DNA of 49,707 nt from an uncultured Bacteroidia bacterium (GTDB lineage Bacteria; Bacteroidota; Bacteroidia; Bacteroidales; UBA932): positions 1 through 49,707 of the forward strand of contig CACZFO010000014.1 in the NCBI GenBank assembly GCA_902780455.1, in the 5' to 3' direction. Below are positions 34,499 through 41,382 of the stretch, piece by piece. The translations under genes and the position numbers were made by a program. The notes below the pieces were generated by a model. It saw only the letters and a list, made by a program, of their open reading frames with translations, made no database searches and had not been told where the DNA came from. How positions within the stretch are numbered: the first letter of the stretch is position 1; each line of letters begins with the position of its first letter.

Positions 34499-34561
34499 TA
34501 GTGGTTCCATAAAATTGAACCATGAGTATTTATAGTGGTCCCGAGTAATTGTACCATGGGT
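34499..34561. repeat. Two diverged 29-bp direct repeats, possible insertion-sequence end
   Basis: Copies at 34499-34527 and 34533-34561 share 22 of 29 positions, beginning TAGTGGT, with AATTG in the middle and ACCATG near the end. Each copy also contains an inverted TGGT...ACCA. Closely spaced repeated terminal sites are typical of IS21-family ends, so this may be a decayed element end next to the foreign lipoprotein gene. No transposase is present. Confidence 0.45.
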
Positions 34562-34756
34562 TAAGTATAATACTCCTGTTTTTTGTGCCTAACAGAAAAA
34601 GTCAAGCAACTATTGTAAATATATAAAAAATATTTGAGATTTCCAAAGAAAAAGGGACTTAGAAGCACTTAGAACGGCTCTTTATTGAAAATAGGAAATG
34701 AAAGTAAGAAAATAGGAAAATGGTTTAAATTAGGCACACATTTAGGCACACCAAAA
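34562..34756. other. AT-rich non-coding stretch between repeats and tRNA operon
   Basis: No gene is visible on either strand. A small duplicated octamer ACTTAGAA (34657-34664 and 34667-34674) and a repeated AGGCACAC/TAGGCACA element (about 34733-34752) are present. The right end of the low-GC islet lies here, immediately before the tRNA terminator. Confidence 0.45.
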
Positions 34757-34794
34757 CAAAAAACCGCCTTACAAATACCTGTAAAGCGGTTTTT
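34752..34794 (-). terminator. Terminator of the tRNA operon (hairpin with T-runs on both strands)
   Basis: AAACCGC plus TTACA (34761-34773) pairs with TGTAA plus GCGGTTT (34780-34792) across a six-base loop with one internal mismatch. On the minus strand it is followed by a T-rich run, TTTTTT then GTTTT; on the plus strand by TTTTT. It starts four bases beyond the tRNA-Leu(UAA) 3' end and should terminate the tRNA transcript. Confidence 0.85.
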
Positions 34795-34797
34795 GGG

Positions 34798-34883
34798 TGC
34801 TCGGGACGGGAATCGAACCCGTACGGACATTTCTGTCCACAGGATTTTAAGTCCGGCGTGTATACCAATTTCACCACCCGAGC
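34798..34883 (-). tRNA. tRNA-Leu (anticodon UAA)
   Basis: The acceptor stem GCTCGGG/CCCGAGC closes with discriminator A at 34798. The D arm, an anticodon loop CTTAAAA giving UAA, a long variable arm (GGACA/TGTCC) and a T arm with GGTTCGATTCC are all present. The long variable arm and anticodon define leucine. The second pair of the anticodon stem is a C-U mismatch. CCA is not encoded. It is the last tRNA of the operon. Confidence 0.94.
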
Positions 34884-34927
34884 TCCTTTTTCAAAAAAGA
34901 CCGGCCAGTTATCTGGTCGGTCTTATG

Positions 34928-35010
34928 TGCCCAGGACAAGAGTCGAACCTGCACACCATTTCTGGCACTACCCCCTCAAAGTAGCGTGTCTACCATTCCA
35001 CCACCTGGGC
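34928..35010 (-). tRNA. tRNA-Leu (anticodon GAG)
   Basis: The acceptor stem GCCCAGG/CCTGGGC, anticodon stem CTACT/GGTAG with loop TTGAGGG (anticodon GAG), long variable arm and T loop GTTCGACTC identify a type II leucine tRNA reading CUC/CUU. CCA is not encoded. It lies 44 bp from the next tRNA. Confidence 0.94.
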
Positions 35011-35063
35011 ATTAAAAGCCTCCCGAAGAACGAGAGGCACACTTCAAATTATGAAAACTTCTG

Positions 35064-35136
35064 AGCGGAAAACGGGACTCGGACCCGCGACCCCAACCTT
35101 GGCAAGGTTGTGCTCTACCAACTGAGCTATTTCCGC
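35064..35136 (-). tRNA. tRNA-Gly (anticodon GCC)
   Basis: A 73-base type I tRNA with acceptor stem GCGGAAA/TTTCCGC, D arm AGCTCAGTTGGTAGAGC, anticodon loop TTGCCAA (GCC) and T arm GGGTCCGAGTCCC. Discriminator U, CCA not encoded. It is the first gene of the three-tRNA transcript, just downstream of a perfect promoter. Confidence 0.95.
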
Positions 35137-35147
35137 ATTTGGGACTG

Positions 35148-35178
35148 CAAATATAGTAATCTTTGTTTGTTCTCCAAA
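35148..35178 (-). promoter_or_regulatory. Promoter of the tRNA operon (TTTG - 19 bp - TATATTTG)
   Basis: On the minus strand TTTG (35178-35175) and TATATTTG (35155-35148) are separated by 19 bp, a complete consensus promoter 12 bp before the tRNA-Gly 5' end. It interleaves with the rightward promoter of the GHL10 gene. Confidence 0.78.
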
Positions 35179-35198
35179 AAAAACTTTTCCTAAATTTG
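35166..35198 (+). promoter_or_regulatory. Promoter of the GHL10 gene, abutting the start codon
   Basis: TTTG at 35166-35169 and TAAATTTG at 35191-35198 with a 21-bp spacer form a complete promoter. Only four bases separate the box from the ATG at 35203, so the transcript is expected to begin at or next to the start codon. Confidence 0.7.
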
Positions 35199-35202
35199 AG
35201 GT

Positions 35203-36816
35203 ATGAAAAGCAAATCACTGAAAATCTTCTTGTACACTATTTTAGCCGTAACGGTTTCTTTCGGCTATGCACTCTCTCAGCAGAATAACAGGAACAAGGT
35301 CTTTAACCCCCTTACAGACAGGGTTGAAGTCAAACATGAATTCAGGGGAGCCTGGCTTACAACCGTAAGAGGCTCTGACTGGCCAAGAAAGATAAGGGTC
35401 AACCTCAAGAGGCTGCCTAAAGAATCCCATCACCAGCAGAAACTCAGGATAGAGAGGCAGAGGGATTCCCAGAAAATAGCGCTTGTGGATGTAATCACCA
35501 AGATAAAGGAGACCGGTTGCAACGTAGTGATCATGCAGCTTTGCTGCAACTCCGAGGCTTACTACAAGTCAAAGATACTGCCTTGGGACCATAACCTGAC
35601 AGGGGTTCAGGGAGAAGATCCTGGATATGATCCGCTGAAACTGGCCATTGAGACAGCACACAGCCTGGGTATGCAGATCCACGGATGGTTCAACCCGATG
35701 AGGGTAGGTTCAGTGGAAAGCCAGAGAGTCAAGAAGCACCCTTGCTTCAAGCATCCGGACAGGGTCATCAAGTACGGCAAGACCATGTACTGGAATCCCG
35801 GCCACCCGGAAGTAATCCAGTACCTGTATGATGTGATATACGAGGTCATGAGCAATTATGACCTTGACGGAGCCCATATAGACGACTTCTTCTATCCGGA
35901 GGGTCTCCGCGAAAAACTTGAAGTGCTGCCAAAACTCAGGGACAGCCTCAAGACGCTTACCGACAAGAATGAAATCGCAGAGCTGAAGAAAACCATCAAC
36001 AAGCTCAACGACGGCAAGGTTTGGGATGATGCCGCCTACTACAACAAATACGGTCAGGGAATGGAGCTTGGAAGGTGGAGAGAAGAGAATGTGAACAAGA
36101 TTGTTGCCGCAATGTACAAGGCTGTTCACGATGCAAAGCCAAATGCAATCTTCGGAGTGTCTCCTGGAGGAAGGCTCGTCAACACCCAGAAACTCTACGC
36201 AGATCCTCAATACTGGATAGCAGAAGGAACCATAGACTACCTGGCCCCTCAGATATACTGGCAGCACGGGCACCGCATCGCAGACTTCAAGAAAGTCCTG
36301 GACAGCTGGAAGCCTATAATGAAAGGCGTTCCTTGCCTCCCCGGACTTGCCGCATACAGATATAAGGAAAAGGGCTTTGACACAATGGACGAATTTGTGC
36401 TCCAGGTGGCAGAATGCCGCGATGAGGACTTTGTACAGGGCAACATCTGGTTCACCACCCACAGCTTGTTCAGGCCGGATTTCCTGGACTGCCTTAAGAA
36501 CAACATATACAGATACCCGAGTCTGATTCCTGAACTCGGCACATCTCTTGACATAGCTCCCGCTCCTGTAACCGTAACGGAAAAAGACGGAGTCATCAGG
36601 TGGGACAAAAGCCCTGCGGCAAAGAGCTATGCCGTTTACAAGCTCTACATCTCCAGCTACTCACCGGACGGATTCTCAGCCACATGGAGGGGAGGTCTGA
36701 TAGGCCAGACAGAAGATACCGAGTTCACAGCTCCTGAAAAGGAAGAGAACTATGTGGTAATAGCAATAAACGGGAAGGAAAAATCCTCCCCGAGTAATGT
36801 TGTCTTTGTACGATAG
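35203..36816 (+). CDS. Exported GHL10/DUF187-family glycosidase
   Basis: A 537-residue protein with signal peptide (KSLKIFLYTILAVTVSFGYALS). The body matches the glycosyl-hydrolase-like 10 (DUF187) family: EFRGAWLTTVRGSDWP at the start of the barrel, LGMQIHGWFNPMR, a DGAHIDDFFYPEG segment on the catalytic face with acidic residues, and IFGVSPGGR. A C-terminal fibronectin-III-like region of about 90 residues follows (PAPVTVTEKDGVIRWDKSP). Members such as YngK are thought to act on bacterial cell-wall or surface glycans, but the exact activity here is unknown. No sugar-transport (SusCD) genes are nearby. The promoter position predicts a leaderless transcript. Confidence 0.85.
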   Translation: MKSKSLKIFLYTILAVTVSFGYALSQQNNRNKVFNPLTDRVEVKHEFRGAWLTTVRGSDWPRKIRVNLKRLPKESHHQQKLRIERQRDSQKIALVDVITKIKETGCNVVIMQLCCNSEAYYKSKILPWDHNLTGVQGEDPGYDPLKLAIETAHSLGMQIHGWFNPMRVGSVESQRVKKHPCFKHPDRVIKYGKTMYWNPGHPEVIQYLYDVIYEVMSNYDLDGAHIDDFFYPEGLREKLEVLPKLRDSLKTLTDKNEIAELKKTINKLNDGKVWDDAAYYNKYGQGMELGRWREENVNKIVAAMYKAVHDAKPNAIFGVSPGGRLVNTQKLYADPQYWIAEGTIDYLAPQIYWQHGHRIADFKKVLDSWKPIMKGVPCLPGLAAYRYKEKGFDTMDEFVLQVAECRDEDFVQGNIWFTTHSLFRPDFLDCLKNNIYRYPSLIPELGTSLDIAPAPVTVTEKDGVIRWDKSPAAKSYAVYKLYISSYSPDGFSATWRGGLIGQTEDTEFTAPEKEENYVVIAINGKEKSSPSNVVFVR

Positions 36817-36832
36817 TTTTTAAGGAACTTGT

Positions 36833-37861
36833 TTAAAGTACGCTGCGGAATTCCCTCAGGAAGCGTACGTCATTTTCAAAGTAGTGACGCAGGTCGTTGA
36901 CCATCCACTTGAGCATCGCGATTCTTTCTATACCCATTCCGAATGCGAATCCGGTGTATTTCTTGCTGTCTATGCCGCTTGCTTCCAGAACGTTGGGATC
37001 AACCATGCCGGCTCCCATAATTTCCAGCCAGCCGGTTCCCTTGCAGATGTTGCAGCCCTTGCCTCCGCAGATGTTGCAGCTGATGTCAACCTCTGTGCTA
37101 GGCTCGGTGAACGGGAAGTAAGAAGGCCTCATGCGGATCTGGGTCTGAGGACCGAACATCTCCTGAACGAAGAGAAGGATAGCCTGCTTGAGGTCTGCAA
37201 ATGAAACCCCTTCGTCTATGTACAGGCCTTCCACCTGATGGAATATGCAGTGGGCTCTGGCAGAAATGGCTTCGTTGCGGAAAACCCTTCCAGGGCACAC
37301 CACGCGGATAGGCGGCTTCTGCCTCTCCATGGTTCTTACCTGAACGCTTGAGGTGTGGGTCCTGAGCAGGATAGGATCGTCTGAGGCCGGATTGATGAAG
37401 AAAGTGTCCTGCATATCCCTTGCCGGGTGCTCAGGAGGAAAGTTCAGGGCAGAGAAAACGTGCCAGTCGTCTTCAATCTCCGGACCTTCGGCAACCGCAA
37501 ATCCGAATTTTGAGAAGATGTCAAGGATCTCCTCCCTTACCAGGGATATAGGATGCCTGGTACCCAGTTCAAAGAAATCCCCTGGCTTGGTAAAGTCTGT
37601 CTTGGTATCAACATCAAGTACGTCCGCAAAAGAATCCCTCAGCGACTCTATCTTCTCTGCAGCCTTGGTCTTTAGTTCGTTCAGGCATTTGCCGAACTCT
37701 CTCTTGAGGTCCGGTGCCACGGTGCGGAACTCGTCAAACAGGCGGGTGATTTCGCCCTTCTTTCCCAAAAGCTTTACTCTCAGTTCTTCAACATCCTGAA
37801 GTTTTTCTGCGTGGAATTGCTCTATCCTGTCAAGCAGGTTGTCTATATCCTTACGATCCAT
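36833..37861 (-). CDS. pheS: Phenylalanyl-tRNA synthetase alpha subunit
   Basis: A 342-residue class II aminoacyl-tRNA synthetase subunit. An N-terminal coiled-coil of about 85 residues binds tRNA. The catalytic core shows motif 2 (VCPGRVFRNEAISARAHCIFHQ) and motif 3 (GFAFGMGIERIAML). HPARDMQDTFF is also diagnostic of PheS. pheT is not adjacent. It has its own TATATTTG box 22 bases upstream. Confidence 0.95.
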   Translation of the reverse strand: MDRKDIDNLLDRIEQFHAEKLQDVEELRVKLLGKKGEITRLFDEFRTVAPDLKREFGKCLNELKTKAAEKIESLRDSFADVLDVDTKTDFTKPGDFFELGTRHPISLVREEILDIFSKFGFAVAEGPEIEDDWHVFSALNFPPEHPARDMQDTFFINPASDDPILLRTHTSSVQVRTMERQKPPIRVVCPGRVFRNEAISARAHCIFHQVEGLYIDEGVSFADLKQAILLFVQEMFGPQTQIRMRPSYFPFTEPSTEVDISCNICGGKGCNICKGTGWLEIMGAGMVDPNVLEASGIDSKKYTGFAFGMGIERIAMLKWMVNDLRHYFENDVRFLREFRSVL

Positions 37862-37883
37862 CTTCTAATTATTTTTCGGGAAG

Positions 37884-37891
37884 CAAATATA
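37884..37891 (-). promoter_or_regulatory. Promoter box of pheS
   Basis: TATATTTG on the minus strand, an exact TAnnTTTG match, lies between arginine deiminase and pheS and separates pheS from the upstream pair. Confidence 0.6.
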
Positions 37892-37911
37892 CTTATTCTT
37901 GAAGAAAACTG

Positions 37912-39207
37912 TTATACATCGTCTCTTGAGACAGGCATGGTCATGCACCTCGCTCCGCCGCCGCCTCTAGGAAGCTCGCTTCCTTCAATGGTTATGACGC
38001 ACCTCTTTTCCTTCTCAAGGTCAACCTTTCCGTCTATCACGTCATTTGCCTGGACAACGTTAAACCCTGCCTTGTCCAGAGCGTTGAGTGTATGCACATT
38101 GCGGGCATAAGACAATACCTTTCCAGGAGCTATGGCAAAACTGTTGGCTCCGCTGTGCCACTGTTCGCGGTCTGCATTCCATTCGTCCTCGTCGCCACCG
38201 CACAATACCGGTTCCAGGTCCTTTCCAAGTTTGCGCAGGGTGGAAAGAACGTTCTGCTCGTCGCGGATCTTCTTCACCCTTCCTCCCTCTATAGTGATAT
38301 GCACGGTACGGTACTGGTTCTCCCAAAGAATCAGAGGCTCGTAAATCAGGCAGGCATCCCTGTCGAGCATGGTAAATACCATGTCCATGTGGATGAAAGA
38401 CTCCACGTCGTCAGGAAGCTGCTGCACTATGATGTGCTTCTGCTCCCCGTCCGTGTCGCGGCAGAAACGCTGAACCAGGCGGTCTATACCCTGGGAGGTG
38501 GTTCTCAGTCCGTTGCCAACAAGCAGTATGTTCTTGTCTATCACAAGGATGTCTCCACCCTCCACACTTACGTTGTTCCTTACGGTGCTGCCTGCAATAC
38601 CGCCCTCTCCTGCCCTTTCCTTGGAGAACTCGTTGGCGTCTATTATTGTGCAGTCAAAAAGCTTGGGATTGGAGAAAATGGACTCCATTATCAGAGACTC
38701 CCTTACCCTGACCTTGTTTGCCATCTTGCAGATGAGCACATCCTCACCGATTGAAGCCGATGCGTCCCTGGTGAAATAGAAATTATACAGCGGGCTCAGG
38801 GCATAGTAATCATCAGCAAGGAAAGCGGTCAGCGTATCTATCTTGGCAGGAAGGCCTTCCATGAGAAGCCTGGCCAGTTTCTTGGTAGACGTACCCATGA
38901 GCATGTCGTAATACTCGGGAACGTTCTCTATGTTACATATCCTCTTGAGGAGCATGCTGCGGTCTCCCGGATCGCTCAGGACAACTTCCAGCAGGTCTGA
39001 CACCTGGTAGGTGTCCGTCCATTTTTCCAGGACTCCCCTGAGCTGGGCATATTCCTTCTGTGCTATCGAAAGGTTAAGTATGTCGCTGTAAAGTGCCCTC
39101 TGGGCAATTCGCGGAGTCATGTTCTCCACTTCTTCTCCAGGTGTATGGAGGATCACTCCCCTCAGTCTTCCTATTTCACTGTGTACTCTTACTTTTACTG
39201 GATCCAT
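37912..39207 (-). CDS. arcA: Arginine deiminase
   Basis: A 431-residue guanidino-modifying enzyme converting L-arginine to citrulline and ammonia. Active-site elements are FTRDASA, VEGGDIL, the HMDMVFT histidine/aspartate segment and the C-terminal GGGGARCMTMPV with nucleophile C421. The start at 39207 leaves 19 bp after the upstream gene; an earlier in-frame ATG would overlap that gene and add a stretch not expected in the family. No ornithine carbamoyltransferase, carbamate kinase or antiporter is beside it, so a complete arginine-dihydrolase pathway is not encoded here. It is transcribed behind the mannose-1-phosphate guanylyltransferase. Confidence 0.9.
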   Translation of the reverse strand: MDPVKVRVHSEIGRLRGVILHTPGEEVENMTPRIAQRALYSDILNLSIAQKEYAQLRGVLEKWTDTYQVSDLLEVVLSDPGDRSMLLKRICNIENVPEYYDMLMGTSTKKLARLLMEGLPAKIDTLTAFLADDYYALSPLYNFYFTRDASASIGEDVLICKMANKVRVRESLIMESIFSNPKLFDCTIIDANEFSKERAGEGGIAGSTVRNNVSVEGGDILVIDKNILLVGNGLRTTSQGIDRLVQRFCRDTDGEQKHIIVQQLPDDVESFIHMDMVFTMLDRDACLIYEPLILWENQYRTVHITIEGGRVKKIRDEQNVLSTLRKLGKDLEPVLCGGDEDEWNADREQWHSGANSFAIAPGKVLSYARNVHTLNALDKAGFNVVQANDVIDGKVDLEKEKRCVITIEGSELPRGGGGARCMTMPVSRDDV

Positions 39208-39226
39208 ATGATTGTGTTTTATCGTT

Positions 39227-40321
39227 TTACATGTATTCTCCAAAATTGTTGATGGCCAGGTCTGCAGTAACGGCCTTTATCTGCTTCTCGTCTCTTGGGC
39301 AAACCAGAAGCACATCGCTGGTACTTATCACGATGAAGTTCTCCAACCCCTTGACCACCATCAGCTTGTCTTTCTCGGCAGATACGATTATGCTGTTCTT
39401 TACCCCGTTGAGCATGACCTTTTCCGTATTGACCATGTTGCCGTCTTCATTCTTTGGACCCTGGGCGTAAAGGCTTTCCCAGGTGCCCAGGTCGCTCCAT
39501 CCGAAGGACGCCTCAAACACACGGCACATGGAGGTTTTCTCCATCACACCGTAATCTATTGAAATTGAAGCGCAGGCATCATAAACCTCATCCACCTTCT
39601 CCTGCTCCCTGTCCGTATAGTAATACTCGGCGATATCTGCAAAAGATGCCGCAATATCCGGGATATGGGTCTCCATCTCTTTCTTGATGGTCTTCAGATT
39701 CCAGATGAAGATACCTGAGTTCCAAAGGAATTCGCCACTGGAAAACAGCACCTTGGCCATCTCCAGGTCTGGCTTTTCCGTAAATGTCTTAACCTGATAG
39801 GAAGCGTGGCCGCTTACGATTTCGGCCTTGGCCTTGTTGGCCTGTATGTAACCGTACTGGGTCTCGGGCCTGGTTGGCTTGATACCCAGGGTGAAAAGCG
39901 CGTCAGAGGTGCAGGCATGGTTGAGAACCGTCTCTACGGTTTCAAGGAAAACATCCTCGTTGAGTATAAGATGGTCTGCCGGAGTCACCACCACGGTGGC
40001 GGAAGGATCTTTCTTGTACAGTTTGTAGGTAGCGTAGGCTATGCATGGAGCCGTATTTCTCTTCCGGTTCTCCAGCAGCACGTTATCTTTCGGAATCTCA
40101 GGAACCTGCTGTGCTATCAGACCCTCATACTGCTTTGCAGACACTATCAGGATGTTCTCCACGGGAACTATCCTCTTGAAGCGGTCTACCGTTGTCTGCA
40201 GGAAAGAACGGCCAGTTCCCAGGATATCCAGAAACTGCTTAGGATGAGCATAGCGTGAAACAGGCCAGAAACGGCTGCCTACTCCTCCTGCCATTATTAT
40301 GCAATATTTGTTGGAAACCAT
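39227..40321 (-). CDS. manC: Mannose-1-phosphate guanylyltransferase
   Basis: A 364-residue single-domain nucleotidyltransferase making GDP-mannose for surface glycans. The signature IIMAGGVGSRFWPVSR...PKQFLD at the N-terminus is the GMP/AlgA-type pyrophosphorylase motif. The mannose-binding region contains FTEKPDLEMA and LWNSGIFIWN. The bifunctional AlgA/ManC isomerase domain is absent, so it only does the guanylyl transfer. The gene is first in a pair with arginine deiminase; no exact promoter box is visible upstream (TATATTTC at about 40387-40394 is one mismatch off). The 88 bp between it and yraN hold nothing else recognisable. Confidence 0.88.
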   Translation of the reverse strand: MVSNKYCIIMAGGVGSRFWPVSRYAHPKQFLDILGTGRSFLQTTVDRFKRIVPVENILIVSAKQYEGLIAQQVPEIPKDNVLLENRKRNTAPCIAYATYKLYKKDPSATVVVTPADHLILNEDVFLETVETVLNHACTSDALFTLGIKPTRPETQYGYIQANKAKAEIVSGHASYQVKTFTEKPDLEMAKVLFSSGEFLWNSGIFIWNLKTIKKEMETHIPDIAASFADIAEYYYTDREQEKVDEVYDACASISIDYGVMEKTSMCRVFEASFGWSDLGTWESLYAQGPKNEDGNMVNTEKVMLNGVKNSIIVSAEKDKLMVVKGLENFIVISTSDVLLVCPRDEKQIKAVTADLAINNFGEYM

Positions 40322-40409
40322 GATATTTTATTTCTATTCTTTCAATAGTGTTTCAAAAAGTTTTACAAGTTAAGCATTTTCTTTGAAATATAAACATTTC
40401 GTCAGAAAA

Positions 40410-40817
40410 CTACCACTGCGGGTGGAAGGCATCGGGAGTAAAAGTCAGTACGTAACCGCTTTCCCTTGTTTCTATTCCGATGACATCAAAGATAACTTCT
40501 TCATGATACCCGTTCAACCTTACATAGGCGTCCGCCGCATTGACAAGAAACTTCTGCTTGTTTTTCATTATTGTCTGCTGTGGGCTTACGGGAGAGTTTT
40601 CCGCCCTGGAACGGACCTCTATTATGTGGATGAACTCCTGATGCCCATCCAGGACCCACCCCTGCGGAGAGAGCCGGGGGCCGAAAGCTATGATGTCAAG
40701 TTCAAGATGATTGTGACGCCAGTTCCTGTCAATTACCTTCAATCCATGGGCTTCGAGCCAACTGGCAGCATGATCCTCGGCGATTCTCCCCTTCTGTGTG
40801 GTGTTCTCTCTCTTCAT
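40410..40817 (-). CDS. YraN/UPF0102 family endonuclease-like protein
   Basis: A 135-residue protein of the UPF0102 family, a restriction-endonuclease-like fold. The conserved N-terminal region KGRIAEDHAASWLEAHG and the predicted metal-site residues E39-x-D41 and E67 (IIEVRSR) are present. A longer loop than usual separates the two acidic motifs. The function of the family is unclear; a role in recombination or division is suspected. The start at 40817 is preceded by an unusually good Shine-Dalgarno match (GGAGG, about 8 bases upstream), rare in this window, and separates it from the terminator of the upstream operon. Confidence 0.8.
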   Translation of the reverse strand: MKRENTTQKGRIAEDHAASWLEAHGLKVIDRNWRHNHLELDIIAFGPRLSPQGWVLDGHQEFIHIIEVRSRAENSPVSPQQTIMKNKQKFLVNAADAYVRLNGYHEEVIFDVIGIETRESGYVLTFTPDAFHPQW

Positions 40818-40872
40818 CCTAATCCTCCTTATACCTTTTCCTGCCCGAAAATAATAAAAAATCGCGGAGAAG

Positions 40873-40901
40873 AAAAAAAGGGAGAGTGAAGCCACTCCCC
40901 C
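40873..40901 (-). terminator. Intrinsic terminator of the biotin-carrier operon
   Basis: On the minus strand GGGGGAGTG (40901-40893) pairs with CACTCTCCC (40888-40880) through a four-base loop with one G-T pair, followed by seven T residues (40879-40873). It closes the carboxyltransferase/biotin-carrier unit 27 bases after the stop codon. Confidence 0.85.
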
Positions 40902-40927
40902 TTTTATGCAACAAGAAGATATCAGAA

Positions 40928-41353
40928 TCAGTTTTTCTTGAAAGTAACAAGGAGCGCTCCCTTTGGAAGGGTTTCTCCGACTTTTGCATTCACCTCCTTG
41001 ATCTTGCCGTCCATAGGAGCGTGTACAACGTTCATCATCTTCATAGCCTCATAGATCATCAGCTTGTCCCCTTTCTTTACGCTCTGGCCCGGTTTTACAA
41101 AAATCTCTATCACTGAGCCTGGTATGTGGGAGAGGACCTTGTAAGGATCCGGAGCGTGCCACGGCTTTCTTTCAAGAAACTTCTTGGTCAGGTAGGTCTT
41201 GTACTCATGACCTTCCTCTGAAACACGGAGCTTCTTCTTGGTGGTTTCCGGAATGGAAACCTCCACGGCGTCGCTGATCTCCCCAAGCGTCTGCAGTTCT
41301 TCTTGAGGAACCTCCTGGGGTTTGGTATTCTGTAACTTGTCTTTTTCTGCCAT
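40928..41353 (-). CDS. Biotin carboxyl carrier protein of an acyl-CoA carboxylase
   Basis: A 141-residue carrier. The C-terminal biotinyl domain has the attachment motif YEAMKMMN with K105. The N-terminal half is acidic and without a Pro/Ala-rich hinge; APDPYKVLSHIPGSV leads into the domain. The lack of the Pro/Ala linker makes it more like the carrier of acyl-CoA carboxylases that use a separate biotin carboxylase than the carrier of sodium-pumping decarboxylases. It is 29 bp downstream of the carboxyltransferase gene and closed by a strong terminator. The biotin carboxylase (AccC) must be encoded elsewhere. Confidence 0.85.
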   Translation of the reverse strand: MAEKDKLQNTKPQEVPQEELQTLGEISDAVEVSIPETTKKKLRVSEEGHEYKTYLTKKFLERKPWHAPDPYKVLSHIPGSVIEIFVKPGQSVKKGDKLMIYEAMKMMNVVHAPMDGKIKEVNAKVGETLPKGALLVTFKKN

Positions 41354-41382
41354 AACTTAAAGTTTTTAAGACAGCCCTGCCA

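Noticed and set aside
34562..34800. tRNA-Leu 3' end as the attachment site of an integrated element with integrase remnant.
   Set aside because: The tRNA terminator sits intact directly behind the tRNA, no duplicated tRNA 3' end was found at the left edge of the islet, and no integrase motif can be read.
34685..34984. An open frame of about 100 codons on the plus strand across the tRNA-Leu genes.
   Set aside because: It is antisense to two clear tRNA genes and a terminator; the apparent protein is an artefact of tRNA sequence.
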